Origin: Jidongwangia harbinensis
GTDB lineage: Bacteria > Actinomycetota > Actinomycetes > Mycobacteriales > Micromonosporaceae
DNA length: 64,000 nucleotides
Reading direction: 5' to 3'
NCBI RefSeq assembly: GCF_020216025.1
Contig: NZ_JAIWNC010000005.1
Coordinates: 1-64,000 of the forward strand
In this document: positions 53,620-64,000 of the stretch, one piece after another
Layout: the number at the start of each line of letters is the position of its first letter
How positions within the stretch are numbered: the first letter of the stretch is position 1
Program-made: the position numbers and the translations under genes
The notes under the pieces: generated by a model
What the model was told of the DNA's origin: nothing
Seen by the model: only the letters and a program-made list of their open reading frames with translations
The model's database searches: none

Positions 53620-53964
53620 TCAGTCGGTGTTGGCGTCGAAGTCCTGCCCCGGAGCCGCCACGTGCAGCAAACCGGTGATCACCGCGACCACCAGCGCCGT
53701 CAACGCCAGGATCAGCCCCGCCCAGGCCAGCCGCCGCCCTCGCCGCAACCACGCCGAGCCGGTCAGGTAGCCGCGGGCGGCGTACTGCTGGCGGTGGGTC
53801 TGCCGGGCCAGCAGCAACGCGATGGTGGCCGGGATGACGCCGCCGATCAGCGGGCCGGTGAGCAGCGCGATCAGCCCGAGCGCGAACACCGCGCGGGCCT
53901 TGGTCGCCGTGACCGGGTCCGGATCCATCGGATGGCGGGTGGGCACGGCGGCGGGAAGCGTCAC
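53620..53964 (-). CDS. Small two-helix membrane protein
   Basis: 114 residues with two transmembrane segments (ARAVFALGLIALLTGPLIGGVIPATIALLLA and LAWAGLILALTALVVAVITGLLHVA) separated by a basic loop. No family recognised; the layout resembles the C-terminal part of its downstream neighbour. The GTG at 53964 has TAGAAT exactly 6 nt upstream (53971-53976), a strong sign of a leaderless transcript. An ATG at 53928 is the alternative. Confidence 0.72.
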   Translation of the reverse strand: MTLPAAVPTRHPMDPDPVTATKARAVFALGLIALLTGPLIGGVIPATIALLLARQTHRQQYAARGYLTGSAWLRRGRRLAWAGLILALTALVVAVITGLLHVAAPGQDFDANTD

Positions 53965-53980
53965 TCCCCCATTCTAGGAA

Positions 53981-54020
53981 CGCCGGAAGGCGGCCGCGCG
54001 GTGCGCGACCGCCTTCGGCG
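53981..54020 (-). terminator. Hairpin after rpoC
   Basis: CGCCGGAAGGCGG pairs with CCGCCTTCGGCG (one bulge) and an inner CGCGC/GCGCG stem extends it. It starts 17 bp after the rpoC stop and ends just before the TAGAAT box of the next gene. No U-tract. Confidence 0.7.
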
Positions 54021-54037
54021 GTGAAACTGAAGAACCC

Positions 54038-57928
<3,891 letters not shown>

Positions 57929-58019
57929 TTGGTCTATCCCTCGTATTTCTATGCTCAGTGGTTTCCAGGCCGGCGGGGTGCGTCCCCGGCAAGCTCAGGC
58001 TCGCCGGGGACGCCCTCCG

Positions 58020-61460
<3,441 letters not shown>

Positions 61461-61604
61461 GATGCGTCCTTCCGAGGACCGGTGCTGCTGATGCGGCTGT
61501 CAGCTGCGGTATGCAACTGTCTGCGTGCACTCCAATGGACCCCCCAGCAACCATCCACATGAATGTGCTGGCAGGGCTCCGGACAGAAGGCAGCGCAAAC
61601 TAGC

Positions 61605-61633
61605 AGTGTAGCCGCTCGGCCAACCGCTGTCCA
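61605..61633 (-). promoter_or_regulatory. rpoB promoter
   Basis: On the minus strand TGGACA (61628-61633), a 17-bp spacer and TACACT (61605-61610). A separate rpoB promoter between rplL and rpoB is also known in other actinobacteria. Confidence 0.75.
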
Positions 61634-61966
61634 GCCCTCACCGTGGGGCGCTGCGGAACGATCCCCGGCGGGCCATCCCGGCGCTTCCCGGCCGGGTGCC
61701 TCTGCGGGGCCGCTCGGAACGCGGCGTCTCTCCTCGGTGCCATCCGTGCGAGAGCCCGACTGGTCGGGCCGGTCACCCACGGGTGGGCTGTTGCAAGCGC
61801 GGAAACTTGCTGATGTCAGCGTGCCTGTCAGCGGACACTCAGTCAAGGGCTGCACCGCGCGCCGTCGCCCGTCGAGCGCGGCATAGCGACCATAGCGCAC
61901 CAAAAGCGGGGCTTGGCCAGGTTTGTCAGTCAGCAACCTGACCTGCGGAATCAGCCCGGAACGCGG

Positions 61967-62000
61967 CGGTGGCAGGCACCCCGAAGGGCACCTGCCACCG
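61967..62000 (-). terminator. UUCG-capped 15-bp hairpin after rplL
   Basis: On the minus strand a 15-bp stem (CGGTGGCAGG arms extended by GCCC/GGGT with two G-U pairs) closes a TTCG tetraloop. It lies 22 bp after the rplL stop. There is no U-tract, so it may act as a partial attenuator, processing site or 3'-end stabiliser between rplJL and rpoBC. Confidence 0.7.
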
Positions 62001-62022
62001 GCAGAACGCGATGAGCGTCAGG

Positions 62023-62409
62023 TCACTTGAGGGTGACCTTGGCGCCCTCACCCTCGAGCTTGGCCTTGGCGGCCTCGGCCTTCTCCTTGTTGACACCCTC
62101 GAGGATCGCCTTCGGGGCGGCCTCGACGGCGTCCTTGGCCTCCTTGAGGCCCAGGCCGGTCAGCTCACGCACGACCTTGATGACCTGGATCTTCTTGCCG
62201 CCGTCGCCCTCGAGGACGACGTCGAAGGAGTCCTGCTCCACGGCGGCCTCGGGGGCAGCGCCACCGGCCGCCGGGCCGGCCGCGACGGCGACCGGGGCAG
62301 CCGCGGTGACCTCGAAGGTCTCCTCGAACTGCTTGACGAACTCGGACAGCTCGATCAGCGTCATCTCCTTGAACGCGTCGAGCAGCTCGTCAGTGCTGAG
62401 CTTCGCCAT
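62023..62409 (-). CDS. rplL: 50S ribosomal protein L7/L12
   Basis: The stalk protein that recruits translational GTPases. The 128 residues comprise an N-terminal dimerisation domain ([20 protein letters not shown]), an Ala/Gly-rich hinge and the C-terminal [35 protein letters not shown]. The ATG at 62409 has AGGAAAGG upstream and is preferred to a TTG at 62418. It follows rplJ by 49 bp. Confidence 0.98.
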   Translation of the reverse strand: MAKLSTDELLDAFKEMTLIELSEFVKQFEETFEVTAAAPVAVAAGPAAGGAAPEAAVEQDSFDVVLEGDGGKKIQVIKVVRELTGLGLKEAKDAVEAAPKAILEGVNKEKAEAAKAKLEGEGAKVTLK

Positions 62410-62458
62410 ATCTGGCAACCTTTCCTAGCTTTGATCAAAAAGTGTGTCGTCCGCGTCC

Positions 62459-63004
62459 TTACTCGGCCGCGGAACCGTCCTTCTCGCGCTTCTCCTGCAG
62501 TGCGGCCGCCAGGCGCGCGACCTGCGACAACGGAGCCTGGAACAGGCCCGCCGCCTTGGTCAGGTTGCCCTTCATGGCGCCGGCCAGCTTGGCCAGCAGA
62601 ACCTCGCGGGACTCGAGGTCCGCGATCTTGCTGACCTCGTCGGCCGAGATGGCCTTGCCCTCGAAGACGCCGCCCTTGATCACCAGGACCGGGTGGGCCT
62701 TGGCGAAGGCCCGCAGGCCCTTGGCCGCCTCGACCGGGTCGCCGCTGACGAAGGCGAGCGCGGTAGGACCGGTGAACAGCGCGTCGAGGCCGTCGATGCC
62801 CGCGTCGCTGGCCGCCCGCTTCGCGAGCGTGTTCTTCGACACGGAGTACTTGGTCTGGCCGCCCAGTGCCCGCCGCAGTTCGGTGAGCTCCGCGACGGTG
62901 AGGCCGCGGTACTCGGTCAACACGGTGGCCGACGAGCTACGGAACTGTTCCGTGAGCTCGGCGACGGCAGTGGCCTTGTCGGCCCGGACCGGCTTGTCCG
63001 CCAT
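62459..63004 (-). CDS. rplJ: 50S ribosomal protein L10
   Basis: The stalk-base protein binding L7/L12 dimers: 181 residues, [20 protein letters not shown], then [20 protein letters not shown] and [12 protein letters not shown]. The frame is open to 63124 through the leader, but GAGGAGGGAC before the ATG at 63004 and homology fix the start. An L10-type leader lies upstream, consistent with autoregulation by the L10-L12 complex. Confidence 0.98.
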   Translation of the reverse strand: MADKPVRADKATAVAELTEQFRSSSATVLTEYRGLTVAELTELRRALGGQTKYSVSKNTLAKRAASDAGIDGLDALFTGPTALAFVSGDPVEAAKGLRAFAKAHPVLVIKGGVFEGKAISADEVSKIADLESREVLLAKLAGAMKGNLTKAAGLFQAPLSQVARLAAALQEKREKDGSAAE

Positions 63005-63233
63005 GTCCCTCCTCTCAATGCTCCGGCCGCCGGTCTGGCCGACGGGCCCGCACATGAGAAACGCCCCGGCGCAGGGCGCACGGGGCGGGACGGCGGCCGC
63101 GCACGGGGCGCAGACGCTGATCACGAACCGTTCTCCCTGCGCGGGTCGCCCGCATGCTGCGGGACCTTCGGCCGCGACCTCTGTCGAGAGGACGGAGGAG
63201 GCGGCGACCAGCGGTCTTTGGGTGGAACTTCAG
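63005..63233 (-). promoter_or_regulatory. rplJ (L10-type) leader
   Basis: About 230 nt of structured GC-rich RNA from the predicted start to rplJ. It opens with CCAAAGACCGCTGG, a block resembling actinobacterial rplJ leaders, and contains several stems (for example CGCAGCATGCGGG and GACCCGCGCAGGG). In bacteria such leaders bind L10-L12 to repress the operon. The assignment rests on position and the opening motif only. Confidence 0.55.
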
Positions 63234-63239
63234 CTAGTC

Positions 63240-63268
63240 AGAGTACGCGGCCCCGCGCCCGTCGCCAA
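63240..63268 (-). promoter_or_regulatory. rplJ-rplL promoter
   Basis: On the minus strand TTGGCG (63263-63268), a 17-bp spacer and TACTCT (63240-63245), just after the end of the upstream membrane-protein gene and before the L10-type leader. Confidence 0.75.
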
Positions 63269-63319
63269 ATCGGGCCGTGCCGGCGCTGGTGTATCGGTGC
63301 AGCGCTCCGGCGCCGGTGC

Positions 63320-64000
63320 CTAGGCGCGGCGGCGGCGCAGGACGGCGTAGCCGGCCAGCGCGGCGGTCGCCCAGCCCGCGGCCCACGCGGTCAGCAGCGT
63401 GAACCGGCCGAGGTCCGGCAGCGGAACCTCGGTGGCGGCGCGGGCGGTGGCCATCAGCGGCGGCGCCAGCCACGGGGCGACGGAGTCGCCCAGCCCCAGC
63501 ACGACGGCCAGCACCGCACCGAGCACCAGCACCGTGAGGCCGTTGCGGATGGTGCCGGTGACCGCGCGGCTGGCCAGCGCGCCCAGCGCCAGCGCCGCGA
63601 GCAGGGCGAGCAGGTGGGCCAGGACGCCCACGGCCACTCCGGTGGCGAGCGCCGGCTCGGCGGTACCGGGTAGCCGGTCCCGGATGCCGTGGAACGGCAG
63701 CGGCGCCAGCATCGCGGCGGCGCAGTACGCCACGCCCAGGATCGCGGCGGCGAGCAGGCCGGCGGACGCCTCGTGGCCGGCGCCGACCGCCAGGCGGGCC
63801 AGCCGGCGCTGCACGTCCGGTTCCGCGTCCAGCAGCAGCTTGGTCTGCCAGGCCAGCACCGGGAAGAGCATGACGGCGGAGTACCCGTATGCGGGGGCCG
63901 CTGCCGAGGAGCCGCCGCCGTAGATCAGGCCGAGGACGACCAGGCCGGCGATCAGCGGTGCCAGCGCCCGCCCGCTGCGCAGGAACGCGGCGATCCGCAT
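63320..64000 (-). CDS. Multi-span membrane protein (ABC-2-type permease-like)
   Basis: 226 residues with about six hydrophobic segments (APLIAGLVVLGLIYGG; YSAVMLFPVLAWQ; SAGLLAAAILGVAYCAAAML; LAHLLALLAALALGALAS; TVLVLGAVLAVVLGLG; LLTAWAAGWATAALAGYAVL) and a basic C-terminal tail RRRRA. It resembles the integral part of ABC-2 exporters or an associated membrane protein, but no motif proves this. The ATG is at the last base of the window, so the gene may be complete or may continue beyond the edge. Confidence 0.7.
   Translation of the reverse strand: MRIAAFLRSGRALAPLIAGLVVLGLIYGGGSSAAAPAYGYSAVMLFPVLAWQTKLLLDAEPDVQRRLARLAVGAGHEASAGLLAAAILGVAYCAAAMLAPLPFHGIRDRLPGTAEPALATGVAVGVLAHLLALLAALALGALASRAVTGTIRNGLTVLVLGAVLAVVLGLGDSVAPWLAPPLMATARAATEVPLPDLGRFTLLTAWAAGWATAALAGYAVLRRRRA

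Larger units (their letters stand above)
61461..62022. other. rplL-rpoB intergenic region
   Basis: 560 bp without a gene. It holds a UUCG-capped hairpin after rplL (61967-62000), the rpoB promoter (61605-61633) and an rpoB leader of about 140 nt. The middle (about 61640-61960) shows no recognised element. Confidence 0.65.

Noticed and set aside
63005..63124. N-terminal extension of L10 ([12 protein letters not shown]...)
   Set aside because: It lies in the leader; the Shine-Dalgarno and homology support the ATG at 63004.

Overview
The window is about 70 percent GC with GTG- and TTG-started genes, actinobacterial ribosomal-operon order, a conservon (sensor kinase, Roadblock, DUF742, GTPase), an F420-type LLM oxidoreductase and an RNase Sa-like enzyme. 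This fits a filamentous actinomycete, most likely Micromonosporaceae (an Actinoplanes relative). That placement is inference from gene content, not a database result.

Layout. 1-5.8 kb: a class I aminotransferase (+), then on the minus strand glmM and the rplM-rpsI operon, then a HemD-domain/winged-helix regulator (+). 6.4-11 kb: the conservon (cvnA-B-C-D, minus). 11.5-16.9 kb: a branched-chain-type substrate-binding lipoprotein (+), and a divergently arranged NMT1/SsuA-type ABC transporter (binding protein and permease minus; ATPase, LLM flavin enzyme and cupin plus). 17-19.7 kb: a large multi-span protein with a disordered tail and a secreted RNase Sa-like ribonuclease. 19.7-25.6 kb: a TPP-riboswitch-controlled thiamine operon (thiE-thiO-thiS-thiG-tenI-like-thiD-thiC, minus). 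26-29.2 kb: an ABC-F ATPase, an RsmC-like methyltransferase and a membrane-anchored protein.

29.3-63 kb is the core translation/transcription region, all on the minus strand. Read 5' to 3' it is rplJ-rplL, rpoB-rpoC, two small membrane-protein genes, rpsL-rpsG-fusA-tuf, the S10 and spc operons (rpsJ to rplO), secY-adk-map, a DUF1707 gene, and infA-rpmJ-rpsM-rpsK-rpsD-rpoA-rplQ-truA. Good promoter matches (TTGACC-like, 17-18 bp spacer, TANNNT) were found before rplM, rpsL, infA, secY, rpoB, rplJ and the thi operon. GC-rich hairpins close most units. A membrane protein begins exactly at the right edge.

The least explained material is repetitive. (1) A dispersed palindromic family with core GTTCCACTGGAGC/GCTCCAGTGGAAC occurs at four loci: as an inverted pair, as a 40-bp perfect palindrome, as a tandem array with near-identical spacers, and as an in-frame half-site inside a tenI/thiE-like gene. 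Three of the loci lie 2-28 bp after the stop codon of a minus-strand gene. (2) A second family built on CAGATCTTGGAGGC occupies two intergenic gaps. (3) A 23-bp tandem repeat fills the junction between two convergent genes. Several accessory genes also appear to be leaderless, with a -10 box exactly 6 nt before the start codon.
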